This document shows positions 7,473-14,982 of a DNA stretch of 64,000 bases, in pieces. Positions within the stretch are counted from its first letter, which is position 1; each line of letters begins with the position of its first letter. Both the position numbers and the translations under genes were made by a program. This DNA is from JAJAZB01 sp964244295 (GTDB lineage Bacteria > Bacteroidota > Bacteroidia > Cytophagales > Spirosomataceae), in NCBI GenBank assembly GCA_964244295.1, contig CAXTIG010000002.1:280117-344116 (forward strand). Direction: 5' to 3'. The notes below the pieces were generated by a model. The model worked only from the letters and a program-made list of their open reading frames with translations. It searched no databases and was not told the DNA's origin.

Positions 7473-7599
7473 CTGTCATCCTGAGCGCAGCGAAAGGACC
7501 TTGTTGGACTGCCGAACAATTGGTTGGTAACCCAGCGGTGGCTAACCGCCAATTATTCGGTAGTCCAACAAGGTCCTTTCGCTGCGCTCAAGATGACAG
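7473..7599. repeat. Palindromic dispersed repeat, TGTCATCC family (copy 2)
   Basis: 51-base inverted arms with three mismatches around a 25-base centre. The arm starts CTGTCATCCTGAGCGCAGCG and runs on through GGACCTTGTTGGACTGCCGA. Closest relative is copy 1 at 1788. It lies 10 bases downstream of the DUF937 stop codon. Confidence 0.85.
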
Positions 7600-7609
7600 T
7601 GGAGTAGTG

Positions 7610-8206
7610 TCACTTCCCAAACAACCCACCCAACATCCCGCCCAATCCTCCCTCACCCGCTTGCTGGGGTTTGCCCTGCCCGCCGAAGAGCGATCCGCCG
7701 ACCCGCATCAGATCATTCATGTCGAGTTTGCCGTCGGCCATCGCGGCCCCGACCTGGTTGAAATCAAAGCCGTTTTCGGCGGCTTGCTGTTTTTGTTGCC
7801 CACCCAACAGGCTGCCCATCATGCCGTTCATGTCGATGGAGGAGTCGTTGGGGTCGTTGGTGCGGTGGATGAGCTTTCCGAGCACGGAAGGGAGCACCGA
7901 GGCCACGATGCCCGAAGCCGCCGAGTTGTTGATGCCGAATTTTTGCATCAGGCTGGCAATGGCGTTTTGGGCAATGCCCGCCACGATGGGATTGCTCATC
8001 AGCCCGCCGCCGGTGCCGCTTCGGCCCGAAAGCATCCCCATCAACCCGCTGAGGTTGCCCGACTGCGCCTGGTTTTGCAAACCGCCGAGGATGGAGTGCG
8101 TGACGGTCTGGATGGCCTCGTCGTTGTGTTCGTTGGGAATGGCCGGGTTCTGGACGATGGCTTCCTGCGATTGACCTTTTACGAGGTCGAAAAGTTGTTC
8201 AAACAT
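7610..8206 (-). CDS. DUF937 domain-containing protein
   Basis: A 198-residue protein of the DUF937/YidB-like family, cytoplasmic helical proteins of unknown function. The N-terminal half has the family pattern: MFEQLFDLVKGQSQEAI, then SILGGLQNQAQSGNLSGLMG and Gly/Ser loops. A second block follows (SGIVASVLPSVLGKLIHRT), and the C-terminal third is Gly/Met/Gln-rich (MNGMMGSLLGGQQKQQ, GGLGGMLGGLFGK). No signal peptide. It is transcribed alone, with the palindrome and the terminator at 7428-7458 downstream. Low-complexity Gly-rich ends mean homology searches should rely on the first 130 residues. Confidence 0.8.
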   Translation of the reverse strand: MFEQLFDLVKGQSQEAIVQNPAIPNEHNDEAIQTVTHSILGGLQNQAQSGNLSGLMGMLSGRSGTGGGLMSNPIVAGIAQNAIASLMQKFGINNSAASGIVASVLPSVLGKLIHRTNDPNDSSIDMNGMMGSLLGGQQKQQAAENGFDFNQVGAAMADGKLDMNDLMRVGGSLFGGQGKPQQAGEGGLGGMLGGLFGK

Positions 8207-8323
8207 GGTTCAGGGTTTTTAAATGGAACGTAAGTTTAGGGCATCTTTTCGGTAAACCACCCGCCCGTTCGGATGTTGGCAGAAGAGACCTCCTATTTCC
8301 AACGTGAACGTCTAACCAATCCC

Positions 8324-8773
8324 ATGCCTGAGTCAACTCCCCCACCCACCGACCCTGGTTCTTCGCTGAAAAGCACTGTCGATGAGCTACTTCCCAACGT
8401 GACCTACCCCAGCGAATCCGACGAACCCATCGAGTTCGTGGAATTAAATCTACCACCCGAAGCCGAACCGCTCAACGAACGCAGCGCGGGCGAATTTCTG
8501 GCCACCAAGCGCAATCGACACGTGGAAGAAATTAGCGTGGACGACTTCTTCAACCCCCTCACCGACGTGCAGGACTGGTTTTCGGACGAAGAGAACAAAG
8601 CGGCCCGGCAAATGACGAAGGTGAGGGAAACGTTGGAAACCCACCTGACAGACCTGAAAGCCTTCAGAATCGGCTACGCCGAGAAAGACTTGTACCTGCT
8701 CGGCCTGACGGCAGAAGGGCAGCGGGTGGGGCTGAAAACGAAGGTGACGGAGACGGGGGAGGATGAGGAGTGA
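8324..8773 (+). CDS. Nuclease A inhibitor (NuiA)-like protein
   Basis: A 149-residue acidic protein whose C-terminal two thirds resemble cyanobacterial NuiA, the protein that plugs the active site of the DNA/RNA non-specific nuclease NucA. The shared pattern is a Phe-Phe pair (SVDDFFNPLTDVQDWFSDEE), a helix, a beta strand LKAFRIGYAEKDLYLLGLT and the end VGLKTKVTETGED. The N-terminal 35 residues are Pro/Ser/Thr-rich and disordered-looking. I start at ATG 8324 (MPESTPPPTD). No nuclease gene is adjacent: the neighbours are DUF937 (divergent) and rplT (convergent). Homology is read by eye, so the partner is open. Confidence 0.7.
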   Translation: MPESTPPPTDPGSSLKSTVDELLPNVTYPSESDEPIEFVELNLPPEAEPLNERSAGEFLATKRNRHVEEISVDDFFNPLTDVQDWFSDEENKAARQMTKVRETLETHLTDLKAFRIGYAEKDLYLLGLTAEGQRVGLKTKVTETGEDEE

Positions 8774-8790
8774 GTATTGTTGAAAACAAA

Positions 8791-8822
8791 AAACAGCCCC
8801 GACTTTCGCCGGGGCTGTTTTG
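8791..8822. terminator. Bidirectional terminator between the NuiA-like gene and rplT
   Basis: Stem AAACAGCCCC/GGGGCTGTTT (8791-8800, 8811-8820), perfect, with A- and T-rich flanks. It serves both convergent genes. Confidence 0.85.
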
Positions 8823-8848
8823 CTGATTGCTCTAAAAAATAAACCGAC

Positions 8849-9193
8849 CTATTTCACGCTTTCCACCACCGCCTTGAAGGCTTCGGGGTGGTTCATGGCC
8901 AGGTCGGCCAGGACTTTCCGGTTCAGGGAAATGTCGGATTGGTGAAGTTTACCCATGAACTGCGAGTACGACAGGCCGTACTGGCGCGTGCCCGCGTTGA
9001 TGCGTTGAATCCAGAGGGCGCGGAATTCGCGCTTCTTCACCTTGCGGTCGCGGTAGGCGTACTGAAGACCTTTTTCGATCTTGTTTTTCGCTACCGTCCA
9101 CACGTTTTTGCCGCGACCGTAAAAGCCTTTGGCGAGTTTGAGAACTTTTTTCCGCCGCGCCCGGGAGGCGACGTGATTGACACTACGTGGCAT
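8849..9193 (-). CDS. rplT: 50S ribosomal protein L20
   Basis: 114 residues, the normal length for L20, a primary 23S-rRNA-binding protein needed early in large-subunit assembly. It has the basic N-terminal extension MPRSVNHVASRARRKKVLKL and the globular C-terminal domain (LWIQRINAGTRQYGLSYSQF, then HQSDISLNRKVLADLA). It lies downstream of rpmI in the usual rpmI-rplT order, with a 146-base gap that is longer than common and contains AATTCACC-type words. The two genes share the promoter at 9594-9601. infC, which commonly precedes rpmI, is not in the window. Confidence 0.98.
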   Translation of the reverse strand: MPRSVNHVASRARRKKVLKLAKGFYGRGKNVWTVAKNKIEKGLQYAYRDRKVKKREFRALWIQRINAGTRQYGLSYSQFMGKLHQSDISLNRKVLADLAMNHPEAFKAVVESVK

Positions 9194-9339
9194 TGTTGAG
9201 TTGTTTTTGACGATGGGCGGCTTGGAAATGGAGAGGTCTGAGTTGTGAATTGTGAAATTTAATTCACCAATTCACCATTCATCATTTCAAAACTCTTTGG
9301 TTGCCTGGCGTCGGGTTGAACAAGAGAACCGGCTGCAAC

Positions 9340-9537
9340 TTAAATGTTGAGCAGCATGGAGACCCGATCGAGGTCGGTTTTGTGAACGAGCGTGGCCTTC
9401 ACGAGGTTGGCTTTGCGCTTGTTCGACTTTTTGGTCAGGATATGGCTGTGGAACGCGTGCTTGCGTTTCACCTTGCCCGTCCCGGTCAACTTGAAGCGCT
9501 TCTTGGCGCCCGAGTTGGTTTTTACTCCTTTACCCAT
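9340..9537 (-). CDS. rpmI: 50S ribosomal protein L35
   Basis: 65 residues, the family's usual length. It starts MGKGVKTNSGAKKRFKLTG, the conserved L35 N-terminus, and contains KVKRKHAFHSHILTKKSNKR. The ATG at 9537 is chosen over a longer in-frame start at 9585 because the longer version adds an atypical hydrophobic extension. A -7 element TACTTTTG lies 57 bases upstream. It is the first gene of the rpmI-rplT unit. Confidence 0.97.
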   Translation of the reverse strand: MGKGVKTNSGAKKRFKLTGTGKVKRKHAFHSHILTKKSNKRKANLVKATLVHKTDLDRVSMLLNI

Positions 9538-9593
9538 TGGAATTGAGGATGGTTTGAACCGAAAACTGGAATTGAGAAAAAGCAATCAGGGCG

Positions 9594-9601
9594 CAAAAGT
9601 A
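9594..9601 (-). promoter_or_regulatory. rpmI-rplT promoter, -7 element TACTTTTG
   Basis: Exact match to TAnnTTTG on the minus strand, 57 bases upstream of the rpmI ATG and downstream of the palindrome at 9665-9769. Confidence 0.6.
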
Positions 9602-9664
9602 GGGCTTTTTACTGGAAATGACACCACAAGCCCGTCATGCCGACCTGAATTGCCCTATTATCGT

Positions 9665-9769
9665 GATGTCATCCCGACGCAGGAGAGATCCCGTTGGCCT
9701 GTCTGATCCCTTGACGATAGCCAAGTACTCGGTATCTTACCGAGATCCCTCCTGCGTCGGGATGACATC
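9665..9769. repeat. Palindromic dispersed repeat, TGTCATCC family (copy 3)
   Basis: 29-base inverted arms with two mismatches (9665-9693 and 9741-9769): GATGTCATCCCGACGCAGGA, continuing to GATC. The arm shares its core GTCATCCCGACGCAGGAG with copy 4 at 41881. It separates the divergent rpmI and UMF1-transporter genes. Confidence 0.85.
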
Positions 9770-9841
9770 GCTCTTAGGGTGATTCCCTTTTTAAAATCCT
9801 GCGCATACTTCGTAGTTTCACCCCACCAACCCCTCCTTCCC

Positions 9842-11152
9842 GTGCAAAAAAACAATCCGAAGGTGCTCAATGCCTGGTGTTTCTACGACTGGGCCAACTC
9901 GACCCACTCACTCGTTATCGTCTCGGCTATTTTTCCGGTGTATTTCGGCGCTACTGCCGTGAATGCCTCTGGCGGCGATGTGATTGATTTTCTGGGTATT
10001 TCGGTAAAAAATTCCGTGTTGTTCAGTTACGCCGTGTCGGCGGCTTTCCTGATCATCGCCCTCACAAGCCCGATTTGTTCGGCCGTCGCCGATTACAGCG
10101 GGCGGCGGAAGGGGTTTCTGCAATTCTTCTGCTACCTCGGAGCCGTCAACTGCGGTCTGCTTTATTTTTTTACGAAAGAAACCATCACGGCCTCCACGTT
10201 TTTCTTCCTGTTCTCGCTCGTCGGTTGGGCGGGGAGTATCGTGTTTTACAATTCTTTCCTGCCCGTCATCGCCACCGCCGACCGCTTCGACCGGCTGAGT
10301 GCGCGGGGCTTTTCGCTGGGCTACGTGGGGAGTGTGCTGCTGATGATTTTTAACCTGCTGATGCTCCAAAAGCCGGAGTGGTTCGGGGGAATCTCCACGG
10401 GCCTGGCCGCCCGGATTTCGTTTCTGAGCGTGGGCCTCTGGTGGGCAGGGTTCGCGCAGTACGCCTTTCACTACCTGCCCACCGACCGCGCTACGACCGA
10501 AAAGCGCCCCGGCTGGTTACTCAACGGCTTTCGCGAATTGGGCCGTGTCTTCGACCAACTCAAGGTACTCCCGGCGCTGAAAGGCTTCCTGCTCGCCTAT
10601 TTTTTTTACAACATGGGTGTGCAAACGGTGATGTACGTGGCCGCCATTTTCGGCGACAAAGAACTCCACCTCGACGGTACGGCGCTTATCACCACGATTT
10701 TATTGATTCAACTCGTAGCGATTGCCGGGGCCACGCTCTTCGCCCGGCTTTCCGCCCGGCTGGGCAACGTGCGGGCGCTGATGATCAACACGGTGGTGTG
10801 GATGGTGGTGTGCAGCCTGGCGTATTTTATCACGACGCAAAATGAATTTTTCGCACTCGCCTGCCTCGTGGGGATGGTGATGGGGGGCGTTCAGTCGCTC
10901 TCCCGCTCGACCTACGCCAAACTGATTCCCGCCGATACCGAAGACACGGCCTCGTTTTTCAGTTTTTACGACGTGACCGAAAAGATTTCCATCGTGCTCG
11001 GCACGCTGATGTACGGGCTGGTGGAACAACTCACCGGCTCGATGCGCAACAGTTTGCTGGTGCTGCTGGCGCTGTTCATCATCGGCTTCGGGCTGTTGTG
11101 GCGACTTTCGATGCAAAAAAGTACGGTCGTTCCCTTGCCAGAACGCGCCTAA
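9842..11152 (+). CDS. MFS transporter, UMF1 (Atg22-like) family
   Basis: A 436-residue, 12-helix major facilitator transporter. The N-terminus KVLNAWCFYDWANSTHSLV is the hallmark of the UMF1/Atg22-like subfamily, whose fungal relative exports amino acids from the vacuole; bacterial substrates are mostly unknown. Helix 4-5 region VGWAGSIVFYNSFLPVIA and GGVQSLSRSTYAKLIP near helix 10 also fit. I favour the GTG at 9842 (QKNNPKVLNAW), since the longer frame adds 21 residues reading through sequence close to the palindrome. No operon partner; tRNA-Val follows 30 bases downstream. Confidence 0.85.
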   Translation: MQKNNPKVLNAWCFYDWANSTHSLVIVSAIFPVYFGATAVNASGGDVIDFLGISVKNSVLFSYAVSAAFLIIALTSPICSAVADYSGRRKGFLQFFCYLGAVNCGLLYFFTKETITASTFFFLFSLVGWAGSIVFYNSFLPVIATADRFDRLSARGFSLGYVGSVLLMIFNLLMLQKPEWFGGISTGLAARISFLSVGLWWAGFAQYAFHYLPTDRATTEKRPGWLLNGFRELGRVFDQLKVLPALKGFLLAYFFYNMGVQTVMYVAAIFGDKELHLDGTALITTILLIQLVAIAGATLFARLSARLGNVRALMINTVVWMVVCSLAYFITTQNEFFALACLVGMVMGGVQSLSRSTYAKLIPADTEDTASFFSFYDVTEKISIVLGTLMYGLVEQLTGSMRNSLLVLLALFIIGFGLLWRLSMQKSTVVPLPERA

Positions 11153-11182
11153 CCGTTACTTTTGCCCTCCCAAACACGACAC

Positions 11183-11257
11183 GGAAGCATAGCTCAGTTG
11201 GTTTAGAGCGCCGCTTTGACAGAGCGGAGGTCATGGGTTCGAATCCCCTTGTTTCCA
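11183..11257 (+). tRNA. tRNA-Val (anticodon GAC)
   Basis: Cloverleaf visible: acceptor GGAAGCA/TGTTTCC, D arm with AGCTCAGTTGG, anticodon stem CCGCT/AGCGG around loop TTGACAG (anticodon GAC), T loop TTCGAAT, discriminator A. CCA is not encoded. The second pair of the T stem is a T-C mismatch (11234/11248). Confidence 0.93.
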
Positions 11258-11260
11258 CTA

Positions 11261-11295
11261 AAAAGGCCCTCAGCGAATGCTGAGGGCCTTTTTTA
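11261..11295 (+). terminator. tRNA-Val terminator
   Basis: Perfect stem AAGGCCCTCAGC/GCTGAGGGCCTT with a GAAT loop and a T-run, starting four bases after the tRNA. Confidence 0.92.
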
Positions 11296-11336
11296 GTTTT
11301 TCCGCTCCGTAGCGTAGGCGGTCGGCCGCTGCCGTT

Positions 11337-11420
11337 TAAGTAGTTGATCAAATCTAAACCGGCAGTTTTAGGAGCCATGACAACACCCCTGAAAACGACC
11401 GATTTACCAGTAAACCCTAC
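11337..11420. repeat. Palindromic element, TAAGTAG/CCGGCA family (decayed copy)
   Basis: Its left 38 bases (TAAGTAGTTGATCAAATCTA, then AACCGGCAGTTTTAGGAG) are nearly identical to the element at 59285. The right arm is diverged but still alignable as an inverted copy (CCCCTGAAAACGACCGATTT). It lies between the tRNA-Val terminator and oxyR. Confidence 0.7.
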
Positions 11421-11445
11421 GTTATTGAGCGGAATTGCGAGGTCC

Positions 11446-12381
11446 TTACGTAGCGATTCCCACCCTTTCCTCCTGCTTCATCATCTTCGCGGGCACCACG
11501 GCCAGAATTTCCTCGGCCAGCGCCTGCACCACCCGTTGCCGAGCGTAGTGTTTGCGCGTAACGAGGCTCACCTCCCGCACCGGGGCGGGGGCCTGAAAGT
11601 AGCGCACCAGTTCCATTTGTTCGTCGGTGAAATCCTGCGTGGCCAGTTCGGGCAGGATGGTCAGGCCCTGGTTGCTTTCTACAAGGCGACGCAGGGTTTC
11701 GAGGCTGCCCGTCTGGTAGGCGAACTGCCCTTCGGCGCCCGCTTTCCGGCGCAATTGACAGAGGTTTTCGATCTGTGAACGGAGGCAGTGCCCTTCCTCC
11801 AGCAGCCAAAGTTGAGTCGGGTCAATCTCTTCGGGAACAGCGTATTTTTTGTCGAACAAGGCGCTTTGTGGGGAGGCGTATACCACCAGTTCTTCGTAAA
11901 ACAGGGGGTGTTCGGCCAGTTCGAGATTGTTGAGAGGCGTTACGAGCAAACCCACGTCGAGCGACTCGGCTTTCAGGCGTTCTGCCAGAGCATCGGTGGT
12001 TAGTTCCGTGATACTGAGCCGAAGGTCAGGGTATTTTTTCAAGAACTGGGGCAAAAACAGTGGTAGCAGGTACGGCGCAATGGTGGGGATCACCCCGAGG
12101 CGCAACTCCCCCTTCAGCCCATCTTTTTGCTCCTCAATGTAGGTTTTCAACTGGCGGCATTGCTGCAAAATGAGCCGCGCCTGCCGCACCACGTCCACCC
12201 CGATGGTGGTGGGGGTAGCCGGTTGGTGGCTTCGGTCGAAGAGGCGAACACCCAATTCTTCCTCCAGTTTTTGCAACTGCATACTCAGCGACGGCTGCGT
12301 GACAAAACACGCTTCGGCGGCGCGGGCAAAGTGCCGGTGCGTGTCGACGGCCACCAGGTATTCAAGTTGGGTCAGGGTCAT
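11446..12381 (-). CDS. oxyR: OxyR-type LysR regulator, peroxide sensor
   Basis: 311 residues. The N-terminal winged HTH (MTLTQLEYLVAVDTHRHFAR ... VTQPSLSMQLQKLEEELG) is classic LysR. The regulatory domain contains WLLEEGHCLRSQIENLC. Counting from this start, its two cysteines are residues 199 and 208, the same numbers and spacing as the disulfide-forming pair of E. coli OxyR, and SLETLRRLVESNQGLTILP matches too. It is therefore very likely a peroxide-responsive activator. The ATG at 12381 overlaps the stop of the upstream SGNH gene by four bases (ATGA), so it appears to be translated from that operon. No catalase or peroxiredoxin gene is adjacent in this window. Confidence 0.92.
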   Translation of the reverse strand: MTLTQLEYLVAVDTHRHFARAAEACFVTQPSLSMQLQKLEEELGVRLFDRSHQPATPTTIGVDVVRQARLILQQCRQLKTYIEEQKDGLKGELRLGVIPTIAPYLLPLFLPQFLKKYPDLRLSITELTTDALAERLKAESLDVGLLVTPLNNLELAEHPLFYEELVVYASPQSALFDKKYAVPEEIDPTQLWLLEEGHCLRSQIENLCQLRRKAGAEGQFAYQTGSLETLRRLVESNQGLTILPELATQDFTDEQMELVRYFQAPAPVREVSLVTRKHYARQRVVQALAEEILAVVPAKMMKQEERVGIAT

Positions 12382-13412
12382 GGCTGCGGGCTGGTGTATC
12401 TCAATCGTTCGTTGACGGCCTTCAACCATTCCGCCCGGCCCCGGCAGTTCCAGTGCGAATCGCTTATTTCGTAGAATCTGGCTCCACCTGGTTTGAGCAT
12501 CTGGTACGCGTCGATGACGGAAAGTTGTAACGCCGGGCATATCTGAACGCGCTCAATCAGTCGGTTGTACGGCCCGCGTTCCGGCTCAACGACGGTGGTT
12601 TTGTTGGGAATGATGCTCAACCAAACTTCGTCGAAACCGGCCCGGCGGTACCGCCCAGCAGTGGCGTTGAGCGAATCCACCATCCGGTTTATTTCGTCGT
12701 CGGGCAGCGCGTTGAAGTTGGAGTTGACCAGCGTGCTGTCGGTGTCGAGGACGTAAAACAGGTGTTGCTCATCGCGGGAGAGGGCCACTTTGGGGTTGGT
12801 CCGGTCGAACCAGGCCAGGTTGAGACGGGCTTTGGTTTCCTTCAGGGCCTGCCAGACCGGGCCGTTGAACAACAGGTTTTCCAACTGGTCTTCGGGCACT
12901 TGCTGGCGTTGGGTCGTTTTTCCCGAAAAAAAATGCTTCAAGTCGTGGAAAAAGCCGCTTTCCGCTGGCTCGACTGGCCTAAGTTGAGTTACTACCTCCA
13001 CGTTGTCGGCTACGCGGGCGAAGTGTTCGCGGGCGTGCCGTTCGACGCTTTCCAACAACAAAATGTTTTTGAGCGACGAATCCAGTTGTACCGCCAAGCG
13101 ATTTTCCCAATGCGTGTACCGATACGTTCGGGACAGAAAATCGGCCTCGTTGGTGCGGCTTTCTTCCAAAAAACTATCGCCGATGACGTACAGCGCCACG
13201 GGAAGTTTCGGTGAAACCTCGACAATTGGAGCACAGCGTTTGCGCTCCTGCTTAAACTGCGGCAGGCTCGAAAGCCGGTACAAATCACCGTAGCGGAAGT
13301 CGTCGGGCACGAGGCCCCAACCGGCCAGCCCCACGTAGGCGCTGCGGGAGCATCCGCCCACGAAGGCGAGCAGGGCGATCAGCAAGGCCGTAATTCGGAG
13401 CAGGGTACTCAT
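12378..13412 (-). CDS. AlgJ/AlgX-like SGNH-fold acetyltransferase partner of MBOAT
   Basis: 344 residues with an N-terminal export signal or anchor (residues 5-20, ending FVGGC, a possible lipobox). The SGNH-type nucleophile block is YVIGDSFLEES (Ser about 80), and a C-terminal ISDSHWNCRGRAEW supplies the Asp/His pair, as in AlgJ and AlgX, which O-acetylate exported polysaccharide using acyl groups passed across the membrane. It starts three bases after the MBOAT gene stop and overlaps oxyR by four bases, so the three are an operon. Sequence is divergent outside these motifs. The enzymatic assignment comes from motifs plus neighbourhood. Confidence 0.75.
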   Translation of the reverse strand: MSTLLRITALLIALLAFVGGCSRSAYVGLAGWGLVPDDFRYGDLYRLSSLPQFKQERKRCAPIVEVSPKLPVALYVIGDSFLEESRTNEADFLSRTYRYTHWENRLAVQLDSSLKNILLLESVERHAREHFARVADNVEVVTQLRPVEPAESGFFHDLKHFFSGKTTQRQQVPEDQLENLLFNGPVWQALKETKARLNLAWFDRTNPKVALSRDEQHLFYVLDTDSTLVNSNFNALPDDEINRMVDSLNATAGRYRRAGFDEVWLSIIPNKTTVVEPERGPYNRLIERVQICPALQLSVIDAYQMLKPGGARFYEISDSHWNCRGRAEWLKAVNERLRYTSPQP

Positions 13413-13415
13413 CCG

Positions 13416-14906
13416 TTAAAACTGAAAATAAATAAATTGATTCGAGGTAAATACCCCGAAGAAATAGCAAAGCGCCGCCAATGCGATAAACACCCCGGAA
13501 AAGACCGCTGTGTTTCGCGTTGGAATCACGAACCAGTATTTTTCCTTCGCCAGCATCAGTCCGACCAAGCCCACCGAAAAGACCATTTCCGCCCCGTTAA
13601 GGGGGGAATTTATCGCATCGGCCCAAGAAAAAGAGAAAATTCCTCCGAGTACGTCGAAGGCATCGCGGGGCGTATTCGCCCGGAAAAACACCCACGTCAG
13701 CATCACCAACCCAAAAGTACTGAGTACTTGAAGGGCCTGGTACCAGCGTTGATTTTCGGGGATTTTGATTCCGTTGCGCTGCATCCAGCGGTCGCGGATT
13801 CGGGCCGAAACTTGGTACAAGCCGTGCAGCGCACCCCAGATGACGAACGTCCACTTGGCCCCGTGCCACAAGCCGCTGACCATGAACACGAAAAACTGGT
13901 TGAAAAACTGCCGCGTCAGCCCCACCCGGTTGCCGCCCAGCGGGATGTACAGGTAATCGCGAAACCAGGTGGAAAGCGAAATGTGCCAACGCCGCCAGAA
14001 GTCGGAAATCGAGCGGGCGGCGTAGGGCGTGTGGAAGTTTTCCATCAGCGTGAAGCCCATCACCCGCGCCGCGCCGATGGCGATGTCGGAGTAGCCCGAA
14101 AAATCGCCGTAAATCTGGAAGGTGAAAAACAGCGTGGCCACGAGCAGGGTCAGACCGTTTTGCTCAGGAACGTGGTTGTAAGCCGCATCGACCACCGGCG
14201 CGAGGCGGTCGGCGATGACGACTTTTTTGAAAAAACCCCAGGCCATCTGCACCAGCCCGGCCTTTACGTTCTCGAAATCGTAGCGGAAGTAGCGGTGGTA
14301 CTGCCACATTACGTTCTGAGGGCGCTCGATCGGACCGGCCACCAACTGCGGGTAAAACATCACGTAGAGCGCGTAAATCCCAAAATGCCGCTCGGCTTTC
14401 TGCGTCCCCCGGTACACTTCGATGGTGTAGCTCATGGCCTGGAACGTGTGAAAGGACAGTCCGATGGGCAGAAACGTGTTGCTCACCCGAAACGAGGCGA
14501 CCGGGGCCTGCCCAAACAACACCAGTACCTTGTTCAACACCCGTAGGGAAATCTGGTCGATGCCCTGAGCTACATTGGGCAACCCAAGCCCTTCAAACAA
14601 CGCCTCGAAATTGAGGGTGAAAAAGCCGAAGTATTTGAAAAAAGCCAGAATACCGATGTTGGAAATCAGGCTGACCACCAGCAACAGCCGCCGGTTTTTG
14701 CCCGCTGCTTTTTCAATCCAAAGCCCGGCGGCGTAGTCGATGGCGATCGTAGCGAACAAAATCAGAATGTACGCCGGGACGAACACCATGTAAAAATAAC
14801 AACTCGCCAACAGCAGCAGCACCCAACGCCCCCGCCACGGCAGCGAATAATACGCCAACGTGACGACCACGAAAAAAAGGAGAAACTGAAGGGAATTGAA
14901 GAGCAT
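13416..14906 (-). CDS. MBOAT family O-acyltransferase (AlgI-like)
   Basis: 496 residues, about 10-12 membrane helices. MBOAT proteins of the AlgI type move acyl groups across the inner membrane for polysaccharide O-acylation. Signature segments are FLPIGLSFHTFQAMSY, FYPQLVAGPIERP, WRRWHISLSTWFRDYLYIPL and the catalytic-His block SGLWHGAKWTFVIWGALHG. Length is normal. It is first in the operon with the SGNH partner and oxyR. The preceding 75 bases are purine-rich (GAGAGGAGAGAG) and show no clear -7 element. The polymer being acylated is not identified, but a glycan cluster starts 3 kb away. Confidence 0.92.
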   Translation of the reverse strand: MLFNSLQFLLFFVVVTLAYYSLPWRGRWVLLLLASCYFYMVFVPAYILILFATIAIDYAAGLWIEKAAGKNRRLLLVVSLISNIGILAFFKYFGFFTLNFEALFEGLGLPNVAQGIDQISLRVLNKVLVLFGQAPVASFRVSNTFLPIGLSFHTFQAMSYTIEVYRGTQKAERHFGIYALYVMFYPQLVAGPIERPQNVMWQYHRYFRYDFENVKAGLVQMAWGFFKKVVIADRLAPVVDAAYNHVPEQNGLTLLVATLFFTFQIYGDFSGYSDIAIGAARVMGFTLMENFHTPYAARSISDFWRRWHISLSTWFRDYLYIPLGGNRVGLTRQFFNQFFVFMVSGLWHGAKWTFVIWGALHGLYQVSARIRDRWMQRNGIKIPENQRWYQALQVLSTFGLVMLTWVFFRANTPRDAFDVLGGIFSFSWADAINSPLNGAEMVFSVGLVGLMLAKEKYWFVIPTRNTAVFSGVFIALAALCYFFGVFTSNQFIYFQF

Positions 14907-14982
14907 CCGAATTAGAGGAAAGAGAAGAGAGAAGAGAGGAGAGAGAAAGGTATTTTTACTATCCTCTATCCACTATCCTCTG

